Origin: Marisediminitalea aggregata
Lineage (GTDB): Bacteria; Pseudomonadota; Gammaproteobacteria; Enterobacterales; Alteromonadaceae
NCBI RefSeq assembly: GCF_900129565.1
Contig: NZ_FQWD01000006.1
Location: 62,001-126,000, forward strand
Direction of reading: 5' to 3'
Length of the DNA: 64,000 nt
Positions 35,466 to 42,634 of this stretch are shown piece by piece. Made by a program: the position numbers and the translations under genes. Below the pieces are notes generated by a model that saw only the letters and a list, made by a program, of their open reading frames with translations, did not search any database and was not told the DNA's origin. How positions within the stretch are numbered: the first letter of the stretch is position 1; each line of letters opens with the position of its first letter.

Positions 35466-36668
35466 ATGACACAGACTCCACTGTTTTCTTCTCAATTTTC
35501 CTGGTTCCTGGCTGGCCGGGGTGTATTCAGTACTATCGAATCCATAATGGGTGTAGCATTTGCCTGGCATTTGTATCAACTCACGAAAGACCCGTTCGAC
35601 CTAGCGTTGGTGGGGCTATTTCAAATAGTCCCCGTCTATCTGCTTTTTCCCATTACCGGTTGGGTTGTGGATCATTTATCCCGAAGCAAAATCCTGGTAC
35701 TGGGCGCAACGGCACAGTTAACCGTACTGGTTGGTTTTGCATTGCTTATGCAAACACCTGATTTTAATAAATGGTGGCTGTTGTCGCTGATCAGTGTTTA
35801 TGGCTGTGCAAAAGCGTTTATGTCACCCACTCTGCAAGCAACCCTTCCTAACCTGGTTAAATCACATCAGTTAAATCAGGCTGTGGCAGTTACCAGCACA
35901 GTATGGAATTTAGCGCTCACGATAGGCCCTTTTATAGCGGGTTTGCTGATTGCCCTACTCGACCGAAATATCTACTGGTTGCTGGTGTGCGGCGCGTGTG
36001 GCACGTTAATTAGTTTTTTACAGTTGCCGGCAATGGGCGCGGCCAATACAGCCGGTGGCAAGCGTGATTTATTAGGCGGCCTGCGGTTTCTAAAACACAA
36101 TCAAATCGTACTCGGCAGCTTGAGCCTGGACTTGTTTATAGTGCTGCTTGGCAGTGTGGTTGCATTGTTGCCAGTCTATGCTGCAGACATATTGCACGTA
36201 GGCCCAGAGGGACTGGGTCTTCTTCGCGCAATGCCCGCTGCCGGTGCGGTATTAATGGGGATCTACCTGTCTCGCTTTAAAACCGAATTCGCACAGACCG
36301 GTAGCACTTTGTTTAACGCCTTGCTTATATTTGCCGGTTCCATTTTGGTATTTGGGCTTTCAACCAATATATGGATTTCCGCCATCGCGCTATTTGTTTA
36401 TGGAGCCTCAGATATGATCAGTGTGGTAATTCGCGGGGCAGTTGTGCAACTCAATACACCAGATGCTTTGCGTGGCAGGGTCAGCGCTGCAAACTCCATA
36501 TTTATCGCATCATCAAATCAGTTGGGCGATTTCAGAGCCGGTAGTACTGCAGCCGCATTGGGGCCTGTAAATGCAACGCTGCTGGGAGGCATTTGTGCGT
36601 TCGGTGTGGTAATCGCCGGCGGCTACTGGTTCAAAGACTTGCGCCGGCTAACAAGCTTAGAAAAATAG
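35466..36668 (+). CDS. MFS transporter, EntS-like
   Basis: 400 residues with about 12 membrane helices. FLAGRGVFSTIESIMGVAFAWHLYQLT at the start and WVVDHLSRSKILVLGAT (loop 2-3 motif A variant) fit the enterobactin-exporter/DHA3 branch of MFS; the late segment DMISVVIRGAVVQLNTPDALRGRVSAANSIFI is typical of the same group. Substrate unknown. The gene overlaps the 3' end of the convergent dgkA by 12 bases. Confidence 0.8.
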   Translation: MTQTPLFSSQFSWFLAGRGVFSTIESIMGVAFAWHLYQLTKDPFDLALVGLFQIVPVYLLFPITGWVVDHLSRSKILVLGATAQLTVLVGFALLMQTPDFNKWWLLSLISVYGCAKAFMSPTLQATLPNLVKSHQLNQAVAVTSTVWNLALTIGPFIAGLLIALLDRNIYWLLVCGACGTLISFLQLPAMGAANTAGGKRDLLGGLRFLKHNQIVLGSLSLDLFIVLLGSVVALLPVYAADILHVGPEGLGLLRAMPAAGAVLMGIYLSRFKTEFAQTGSTLFNALLIFAGSILVFGLSTNIWISAIALFVYGASDMISVVIRGAVVQLNTPDALRGRVSAANSIFIASSNQLGDFRAGSTAAALGPVNATLLGGICAFGVVIAGGYWFKDLRRLTSLEK

Positions 36669-37028
36669 CCCGTATAAAATACCGCCCCAACACAACAAGG
36701 CCAGCATAATGGCCATAAAAACAGCGGCTGAGCCAATATCTTTGGCTTTGCCGCTCAGTTCGTGAACCTCAAGGCCGATTCTATCGACAACCGCTTCAAC
36801 TGCACTGTTCAACAGTTCCACAATAATAATCATCAAAAGGCTGCCGATCATCAGTATTCTCTCTACTATGGTGACGTCGAGCCATAGGCTAATACCAATA
36901 CCCACAACCAGTAAAAACGTTTCCTGTCGGACCGCGGGCTCACTTAAAAAAGCCGCTTTTAACCCTTTTAAAGAATACCAGGTAGCGTAATACAAACGCT
37001 TATACCCTGTGACCTTCGTAACAAACAT
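36657..37028 (-). CDS. dgkA: Diacylglycerol kinase
   Basis: 123 residues from ATG 37028, which follows AGGAACACACT and matches the E. coli length (122); the in-frame codons up to 37058 are excluded. Motifs: YSLKGLKAAFLSEPAVRQETFL, and the catalytic VELLNSAVEAVVDRIGLEVHELSGKAKDIGSAAVF, with the conserved Glu and Asn residues. Three membrane helices. It phosphorylates diacylglycerol from osmoregulated glycan synthesis back to phosphatidate. Confidence 0.95.
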   Translation of the reverse strand: MFVTKVTGYKRLYYATWYSLKGLKAAFLSEPAVRQETFLLVVGIGISLWLDVTIVERILMIGSLLMIIIVELLNSAVEAVVDRIGLEVHELSGKAKDIGSAAVFMAIMLALLCWGGILYGLFF

Positions 37029-37169
37029 AGTGTGTTCCTGTAACTGCGAGAGTCGCATAGTAGCAAACTAATGCGACGAGAATGTGAATCTCTGGTGTGT
37101 CATTTGCAAGTTTTCCTGTTACCGGGTGTGTCAAAACCTTTACCCGGTAGCCGGGAGAGTCGTTAACCT

Positions 37170-38240
37170 ATGGATTTATCGAACATTTTAACCGTTGAAC
37201 AATCGCTTATTGCCTCTGCCTGTATTGTGGTTGTGTTGTGCCTATACATGGCAAAACGCCTGTTTTTGGTGCGACTTCGCAATCAAATACGTGCACAAAA
37301 CAGTCAGGTTACCCATTTTTACCAGGTACTCGCCCTCGCTCTCAATGCGCCTCTCAACCTGATTATCTTCACGATTCTGTTATGGCTGGCTCGTTTCGGA
37401 CTCGACATAACAGGGATCTGGTCTTATGAACAAAGTAGTGTCATTGCAGACGTTATTCGCGCGTTAATAATTATTACCTTTATTTTGTTTATCGAACGTT
37501 GGGTCACCTACGCCATAAAGGTCTATGCCGCTCGCTCTTCATTGTTAACCAACACGCGCAGTATCGCCAGTGGGGCCATTAGGGCCTGCCTGATTGGCCT
37601 GGGCATTCTGTTGGTACTGGGCTCAATGGGTATTTCTGTTACGCCATTGATTGCGTCATTGGGTATTACCTCGCTTGCAGTCGCACTTGCCTTACAGCCC
37701 ACCCTAGAAAACTTTTTCTCAGGCGTTCAGATTCTTATTGATAAGCCCTTCCGTATTGGTGATTTCATTGAATTGGAAAGCGGCGAACAAGGTTTTGTAG
37801 AAAAAATCGGCTGGCGTTCTACCTGGATCAAAATGTTACCTAATAACATCGTTATTGTGCCCAACGGAAAGGTATCTCAGTCAAAAATCATTAATTATTA
37901 CTATCCGGAAAAAGAGCTCTCTGTGCCAGTAGAAGTCGGAGTGCATTACAATTCAGATTTAGAGTTCGTTGAACAGGTAACACTGGAAGTGGCTAATCAG
38001 GTGCTGCTTGAGCATGAATGGGGCGTAGAAACCTACGAACCTTTCGTGGTTTATCATACTTTCGATAATTCCAGTATTAACTTCACTGTTATGCTTCGCA
38101 CCAAAGAATACTTCAATCGCTTCTTCGTCAAATCCATGTTTATTAAAGCGCTACATAAACGCTATCAGAAAGAAGGAATTGTGATCCCCTTTCCCATTAC
38201 TGCAATCAATTTACAGCAAGAGCAGTTGGACGAGAAATAG
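37170..38240 (+). CDS. MscS-family mechanosensitive channel
   Basis: 356 residues. Four membrane helices precede the pore helix ITPLIASLGITSLAVALALQPTLENFFSGVQILIDKPFRIGDFIELE (first residue approximate), the hallmark of MscS proteins, then a cytoplasmic beta domain (GFVEKIGWRSTWIKMLPNNIVIVPNGKVSQSKIINYYYP). It opens on membrane tension to release solutes. It is a single gene; the sequence after it contains no clear terminator. Confidence 0.92.
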   Translation: MDLSNILTVEQSLIASACIVVVLCLYMAKRLFLVRLRNQIRAQNSQVTHFYQVLALALNAPLNLIIFTILLWLARFGLDITGIWSYEQSSVIADVIRALIIITFILFIERWVTYAIKVYAARSSLLTNTRSIASGAIRACLIGLGILLVLGSMGISVTPLIASLGITSLAVALALQPTLENFFSGVQILIDKPFRIGDFIELESGEQGFVEKIGWRSTWIKMLPNNIVIVPNGKVSQSKIINYYYPEKELSVPVEVGVHYNSDLEFVEQVTLEVANQVLLEHEWGVETYEPFVVYHTFDNSSINFTVMLRTKEYFNRFFVKSMFIKALHKRYQKEGIVIPFPITAINLQQEQLDEK

Positions 38241-38412
38241 CCTTAAAAGTCGAGTAGATATTTTTATGTGTTGAAATACCTCATTATTGCTGTGCCAGAA
38301 AAGTCGTTTCAACTTGCTAGTAATCACAAGGGTAAGCTTTACTCGCAGTAATAAGCTTTTACCTGATAAAAACGTCAAGCACAGTTAAAATTGTTAAATA
38401 TCATAATCTTAA

Positions 38413-38465
38413 AATCGTTACGCGTAACCATTTTAGGGCTGCAATCGTTATGCATACCGATTTTA
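38413..38465. repeat. Two direct repeats, each with a palindromic core
   Basis: Copy one (38413-38435) and copy two (38443-38465) agree at 19 of 23 bases, offset by exactly 30 bases. The cores are GTTACGCGTAAC (38417-38428, perfect palindrome) and GTTATGCATACC (38447-38458, one base off symmetric). They look like paired binding sites or remnants of a repeated element. Confidence 0.55.
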
Positions 38466-38586
38466 TCGATCCAGAAAACCTAGTTATTTACGTGGCATTT
38501 TGGGTCCGAAAGTTAATCAACATTGCTAACTAACTCAGCATTCATAAAACGAATCAAGCAGCACATTAAGAGAGGAAAATAAGGAA

Positions 38587-38622
38587 TAAAAAAAGCAGTG
38601 AGCGGTTGGGAGCTCACTGCCC
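38587..38622 (-). terminator. Terminator of the usp gene
   Basis: On the minus strand GCAGTGAGC (38620-38612) pairs with GCTCACTGC (38603-38595) and runs into TTTTTTTATT. It is a strong intrinsic terminator for the minus-strand usp gene. Confidence 0.85.
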
Positions 38623-38667
38623 TACACAGACAAAATCAGTGCCTGTAGCTGTAATTGTTACCGGCAG

Positions 38668-39093
38668 TTAAACTTTTACTGCCAACAAGTCGCACTCGAT
38701 GCCATGCAATACAGAACTGGCTGTAGAGCCTAATAATAACTGGACGCCACTTTGTCCGTGTGTGCCCAGCACAATTAAATCAGCGCCGAGCTTTTTCGCG
38801 ACTTCGTGAATTTCTTCCGCAGCAGAGCCAATAGCTACCTGAACGTGAGTGCGCGGGATTCCGTGACCATCGGCAATGCCCTGTAGTTTTTTCTGCGCCT
38901 GTTCGCGTACTTCTTCAGAGAAGTCTCGTTCCAGGAATAATCCGTAAGGTTCAAAGTTTGTTTGTGGGTAAGCCACATAAATCAGATTGATTTTTGTAGG
39001 AGAACCCGCAACGGCCAGCGCTTTGTCAACTACGGCTTCATGTTCATTAGAGAACACATCAATTGCTACTAAAACACGGTTATAACCACTCAT
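38668..39093 (-). CDS. Universal stress protein UspA-type
   Basis: 141 residues, one Usp domain: YNRVLVAIDVFSNEHEAVVDKAL at the start and the nucleotide-binding end GADLIVLGTHGQSGVQLLLGSTASSVLHG, which has the Gly-rich ATP motif of ATP-binding Usps. A perfect AGGAGG ribosome site lies before the ATG. A perfect FNR box is placed 29.5 bases upstream of a TATACT -10, class II geometry, so expression is probably switched on at low oxygen. A second, tandem-domain Usp is encoded beside fnr at 54 kb. Confidence 0.9.
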   Translation of the reverse strand: MSGYNRVLVAIDVFSNEHEAVVDKALAVAGSPTKINLIYVAYPQTNFEPYGLFLERDFSEEVREQAQKKLQGIADGHGIPRTHVQVAIGSAAEEIHEVAKKLGADLIVLGTHGQSGVQLLLGSTASSVLHGIECDLLAVKV

Positions 39094-39128
39094 AATTCAG
39101 CCTCCTTTTGGCTGTCTTCTATAGTGTA

Positions 39129-39170
39129 AGTATAGAACAACACTGTGTAATAACTGTTGATTTTAATCAA
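39129..39170 (-). promoter_or_regulatory. FNR-activated class II promoter of the usp gene
   Basis: TTGATTTTAATCAA (39157-39170) is a perfect match to the FNR/Anr consensus TTGAT-N4-ATCAA. On the minus strand the -10 TATACT (39134-39129) lies at the spacing expected when FNR is centred at -41.5. Start of transcription would be near 39122, giving a short leader to the ATG at 39093. Confidence 0.85.
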
Positions 39171-39176
39171 CATTTC

Positions 39177-40814
39177 CTACGAACTACTGACGGTTTGGGT
39201 TTTATTTTCTACCTGAGCAAGAATATTTACAGGTTTAAACGAGGTGGCAGACGCTTCTTTTACGTGTAGCGCATAGGCTTCTGGCACCTGCTCGCCACAA
39301 AAACTACCCGGCTCAATAAGAGGGAAAATCTCGTCGTATCGTTTGATTGTTTGTTGATCTACGCGTCTGAAAATATGTGTCCGGTTGAGCTCCTGTGAAG
39401 AACGATGCCCCGTGGAAGACAGTATGTCCACCATCGCTTTCACTGTTTTATGATGAAACATAGCAACCCGTGCGCTTTTATCCTTGATATCCAGCCCCTT
39501 ATACAGAGACGGATCCTGGGTAGCTACACCAGTCGGACACGTGTTGGTATGACACGACAAAGATTGAACGCATCCTAGCGCAAGCATCATTCCCCTGGCG
39601 CTATTACAAACATCTGCGCCTAGCGACAAGTTTTTCACCATTTGGAACGCAGTGATGATTTTCCCGGAAGCAATTATTTTGATCTTGTCGCGCAGCCCAA
39701 ATCCAACCAGGCAGTCATCAACAAAGGCCAACGCTTCGCGCAATGGAAAACCAATGCTATTTGAATATTCCAATGGCGCCGCCCCCGTGCCACCTTCTCC
39801 GCCATCCACGGTAATAAAATCGGGGGTGATCCCAGACTGCTTCATGGCTTTGCACACAGCAATAAACTCACTTTTTCGGCCAATGGCCAGTTTAAAACCA
39901 ACCGGTTTACCGCCGCTTAGTTCGCGCAGCGTTTTTACAAATTCAAGTAACCCAACAGGGGTTGAAAACGCGCTGTGTGTGGGAGGTGAAATCACATCTG
40001 TGGCAACAGGCACATCGCGAATTTCAGCAATTTCGGGGGTATTTTTGTGTGCAGGTAAAATACCGCCATGCCCCGGCTTCGCGCCCTGACTGAGTTTAAT
40101 TTCGATCATTTTTACCGCTGGTAGACGGGCTTTTTCCTGAAAAGTAAGCGGGTTAAATGTGCCATCTTTATTTCTGCACCCAAAGTAGCCCGTGCCTATT
40201 TGCCAGACAATGTCTCCACCATTTTCAAGATGGTACGGTGTAAGACCACCCTCTCCGGTATTCTGATAAAAGCCACCTAATTTTGCGCCTTTGTTCAGTG
40301 CAAGCACCGCATTTTTACTTAAGCTACCAAAGCTCATTGCAGAGATATTCAGCAAGCTGGCTTTGTAGGGTTGAGAGCAGTCTGGCCCACCAATTTCCAC
40401 TCGGGGATCTTCGTCCAGCTCGTCCACACTCAGCGCTGATAACGAGTGCCCTATCCATTCATAGCCCGATTGATAGGTGTTGATTTGCGTGCCAAATGGC
40501 ACGGTATCTAAACTATTCTTCGCGCGCTGATACACAATTGAGCGAAACATACGGCTAATGGGTCGACCACTGGTTTCTGTTTCAAGCAAGTACTGTTGAA
40601 CAAACGGTCTAAGCTCCTCAATAATCCAGCGCATCCTGCCGACTAATGGGAAGTTTGCCAGCAGCGAGTGGCGTTTTTGTACTATGTCGTGAATAGCTAT
40701 CGCCAGTAACAACCCAAAAATACCAACAACCCACCAGTAGCCATTGTAGGTAAAAGCCAATAGCAAAGCCGACATCAAGCCGATGGTTACAATAAACAAA
40801 ACCCTGTTTCGCAC
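39177..40814 (-). CDS. Membrane-anchored FMN glutamate-synthase-like protein
   Basis: GTG 40814 is chosen: GGAG sits 7 bases before it and it starts one base after the upstream gene's stop; an ATG at 40847 would overlap that gene. The 545-residue product begins with two membrane helices (RNRVLFIVTIGLMSALLLAF, WWVVGIFGLLLAIAI). The rest is the glutamate synthase FMN domain: LLNISAMSFGSLSKNAVLALNKGA, NTGEGGLTPYHL, KPGHGGILPAHK, VDGGEGGTGAAPLEYSNSIGFP and the 3Fe-4S cysteines in GCVQSLSCHTNTCPTGVATQDP. It lacks the glutaminase domain, so it is not a normal GltB; substrate unknown. Confidence 0.85.
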   Translation of the reverse strand: MRNRVLFIVTIGLMSALLLAFTYNGYWWVVGIFGLLLAIAIHDIVQKRHSLLANFPLVGRMRWIIEELRPFVQQYLLETETSGRPISRMFRSIVYQRAKNSLDTVPFGTQINTYQSGYEWIGHSLSALSVDELDEDPRVEIGGPDCSQPYKASLLNISAMSFGSLSKNAVLALNKGAKLGGFYQNTGEGGLTPYHLENGGDIVWQIGTGYFGCRNKDGTFNPLTFQEKARLPAVKMIEIKLSQGAKPGHGGILPAHKNTPEIAEIRDVPVATDVISPPTHSAFSTPVGLLEFVKTLRELSGGKPVGFKLAIGRKSEFIAVCKAMKQSGITPDFITVDGGEGGTGAAPLEYSNSIGFPLREALAFVDDCLVGFGLRDKIKIIASGKIITAFQMVKNLSLGADVCNSARGMMLALGCVQSLSCHTNTCPTGVATQDPSLYKGLDIKDKSARVAMFHHKTVKAMVDILSSTGHRSSQELNRTHIFRRVDQQTIKRYDEIFPLIEPGSFCGEQVPEAYALHVKEASATSFKPVNILAQVENKTQTVSSS

Positions 40815-40815
40815 G

Positions 40816-41700
40816 TTAACTCCGTTGAGATGAAAGGTCTGGCTCAATGTGTATCACAACATCATCGAGTTCTACCTGTGTTTTGAGATAGTCTTCAAAT
40901 TCGTGGGCCAGATTGTGAGCTTCAGTAATCGTTAAATCGGGTGATACCAACAATGTAAGGTCAGCATTAACCTGCTCTCCCATTCGGCGGGTTCTCACAT
41001 CTGTTACTCTGGTAATATGTTCAAATGACGCTGAATGACGAGAAAGCACTTCTGCTGACAGGGCCTCATCATCAGCTTTTGCATCTACCAACACGGGTAA
41101 CGCTTGCTGAAACAGTTCCCAGGCTAAATGACCAACTAATACCGCAACGCCCAAACAAAACACGGTATCCAGCCAATACCAACCAGACGCTGCTAGTTGC
41201 CAGCCAACCAGTACTGCTATCGATGTAAGTACATCGCTAAAGGTATGTTTAGCATCGGCTGCCAACAATTCCGATTTGAGCGCAGACGCCTTTCGCAATT
41301 GCCAGCGACTCAGTAAAAAGTTGACAGCAATTGCCACTATCAGCAAGACCAGTCCCGTAATATTTTGTTCAACGACATTGCCGTGATGCTCAATGGCATA
41401 TAAGACCAGCTCCAACGACACCACAGAAAGTAAAACCGCCAATAAGAAAATAGCCAGATACTCAAACTTCTGGTGTCCGTATGGGTGGGATTTGTCGGCG
41501 GGTTTTTGGCTGATTCTTATGGCAACGAACGCAATCACATTATTTAATAAATCAGTAAGTGAATGCAGCGCGTCGGCAAGGATAACGGATGAATGCGTTA
41601 ACAACCCAACTACCAGTTTAGTGAGGGTAAGTAATAAGTTTACACCCCCTTCAATAATCAGCACGCGTTTTATTGCTGTAAACCGCTCAACTTTATTCAC
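40816..41700 (-). CDS. Cation diffusion facilitator (CDF) metal efflux protein
   Basis: From GTG 41700 the product is 294 residues, the usual CDF length; the frame extends to 41853 without conserved sequence, and no good ribosome site settles the choice. Six membrane helices, with metal-site motifs DALHSLTD in helix 2 and DAKHTFSD in helix 5, both H-x3-D, as in zinc-selective members; a histidine-poor cytoplasmic C-terminal domain (ITRVTDVRTRRMGEQVNADLTL, DVVIHIEPD) follows. It probably exports zinc or a similar divalent metal by proton antiport. The next gene starts one base after its stop. Confidence 0.88.
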   Translation of the reverse strand: MNKVERFTAIKRVLIIEGGVNLLLTLTKLVVGLLTHSSVILADALHSLTDLLNNVIAFVAIRISQKPADKSHPYGHQKFEYLAIFLLAVLLSVVSLELVLYAIEHHGNVVEQNITGLVLLIVAIAVNFLLSRWQLRKASALKSELLAADAKHTFSDVLTSIAVLVGWQLAASGWYWLDTVFCLGVAVLVGHLAWELFQQALPVLVDAKADDEALSAEVLSRHSASFEHITRVTDVRTRRMGEQVNADLTLLVSPDLTITEAHNLAHEFEDYLKTQVELDDVVIHIEPDLSSQRS

Positions 41701-41786
41701 GTTACGCTCATTAGTTAATTCGTTTGCTTTAAGTACACTGAGTATACGCGCCAAACTGCACCGACCAGCAGTATTTATGTTTGTTT

Positions 41787-41823
41787 TTTGACAAACTCGG
41801 TCAAAATGTGTCAAAAGTTTGAC
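41787..41823. promoter_or_regulatory. Array of four GTCAAA half-sites in a divergent promoter region
   Basis: TTTGAC (41787-41792), GTCAAA (41800-41805), GTCAAA (41810-41815) and TTTGAC (41818-41823) form two inverted pairs whose centres are about 20.5 bases apart, two helical turns. They lie between the CDF gene (-) and the small unknown gene at 41959 (+). The first includes a consensus -35 (TTGACA, 41788-41793), so part may be promoter. No known regulator is assigned. Confidence 0.45.
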
Positions 41824-41958
41824 TTTCGTAGTATTGTGTGACCAAATATTCAACAGTAATATAACGCAGAATATCGGCGTTTTGTCGATAGCAAATAATA
41901 ATATCCATATAAACCAACCAGATCGCTGTTTGAATCCGGTATAAAAAAGTGCGCTAAA

Positions 41959-42450
41959 ATGGAAAAATTAGAAACAGTTAAGAGCTTGGTAAGAGCGAAT
42001 AACTATAAGAACAATGATGTTACCTATAAACAGTGCCTTGAAATGGGCGTATCGGTAAACAGGGTCGGATTGGAAATCTTTGCACGTAAATTACGTGCTA
42101 TGGATCGTGCAGAAGAAATAGAAGCACACAAAAACCAGTCTATGCAAAATAGTCATTCATCCCCCCAGCAATCAGAGCGGATGATGAACTTTGAAAAGTC
42201 TTCAATTGAGTACGGCTCGGGTATACAACTGTCTTCAGACGAAGGGAATGTTGGCTTTGGTAAAGTAACCAATATTGCCAGCATTGAATCACGACGTCAG
42301 ATGCCAGGCTACAGTCCGACTGAACGCAAAAAAGAAATAACGTTTGAATTGGGTACAATTAAAGTACGCGAGTATGAATTGTTGCAAGAATTGAACATGC
42401 TCATTGCTGAAGAAAAGCAAAACGACAACAAACAAGCTGTTACTTTCTAG
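41959..42450 (+). CDS. Hypothetical protein, helical ends with variable middle
   Basis: 163 residues, not recognised. The N-terminal 50 residues (METLETV-like start, SLVRANNYKNNDVTYKQCLEMGVSVNRVGLEIFARKL) look like a small helix-turn-helix-type bundle. Residues about 55-120 are rich in Ser, Gln and Asn and probably disordered, and the C-terminus (TIKVREYELLQELNMLIAEEKQ) is a charged helix. No signal peptide or membrane segment. It is a single gene, downstream of the GTCAAA array and followed by a hairpin. Confidence 0.6.
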   Translation: MEKLETVKSLVRANNYKNNDVTYKQCLEMGVSVNRVGLEIFARKLRAMDRAEEIEAHKNQSMQNSHSSPQQSERMMNFEKSSIEYGSGIQLSSDEGNVGFGKVTNIASIESRRQMPGYSPTERKKEITFELGTIKVREYELLQELNMLIAEEKQNDNKQAVTF

Positions 42451-42464
42451 CGAGTGGTTCCGAT

Positions 42465-42488
42465 GCCCTATCAGTTCATTGATAGGGC
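42465..42488 (+). terminator. Hairpin after the 41959 gene
   Basis: GCCCTATCA (42465-42473) / TGATAGGGC (42480-42488), loop GTTCAT; a perfect nine-base stem without a T tract. Confidence 0.5.
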
Positions 42489-42634
42489 TACAATTTGCTG
42501 GCTATACGCCGTCGCCTCAACACCCTTCACGCCCTTTTTCAGATATTAGTTCGTTGTAAAGCAATGTATTTTTGCCACCGGTCAGCGTGTCATGATATTT
42601 TGATGGGCAAATCAGGCTAATAAATTAAGTTACG

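Larger units (their letters stand above)
38241..38667. other. Convergent intergenic region with tandem palindromes
   Basis: 427 bases between two genes that both point into it (mscS-like + and usp -), so no promoter for an annotated gene is expected. It nevertheless holds two 23-base direct repeats 30 bases apart (next entry) and, on the minus side, the usp terminator. A 27-codon ATG frame starts at 38450 inside the second repeat; there is no other sign of a gene. Confidence 0.5.

Noticed and set aside
38450..38533. 27-codon frame starting MHTDFIDPEN
   Set aside because: Only an AGGG eleven bases upstream and no conservation evidence; kept as part of the repeat finding but not called as a gene.
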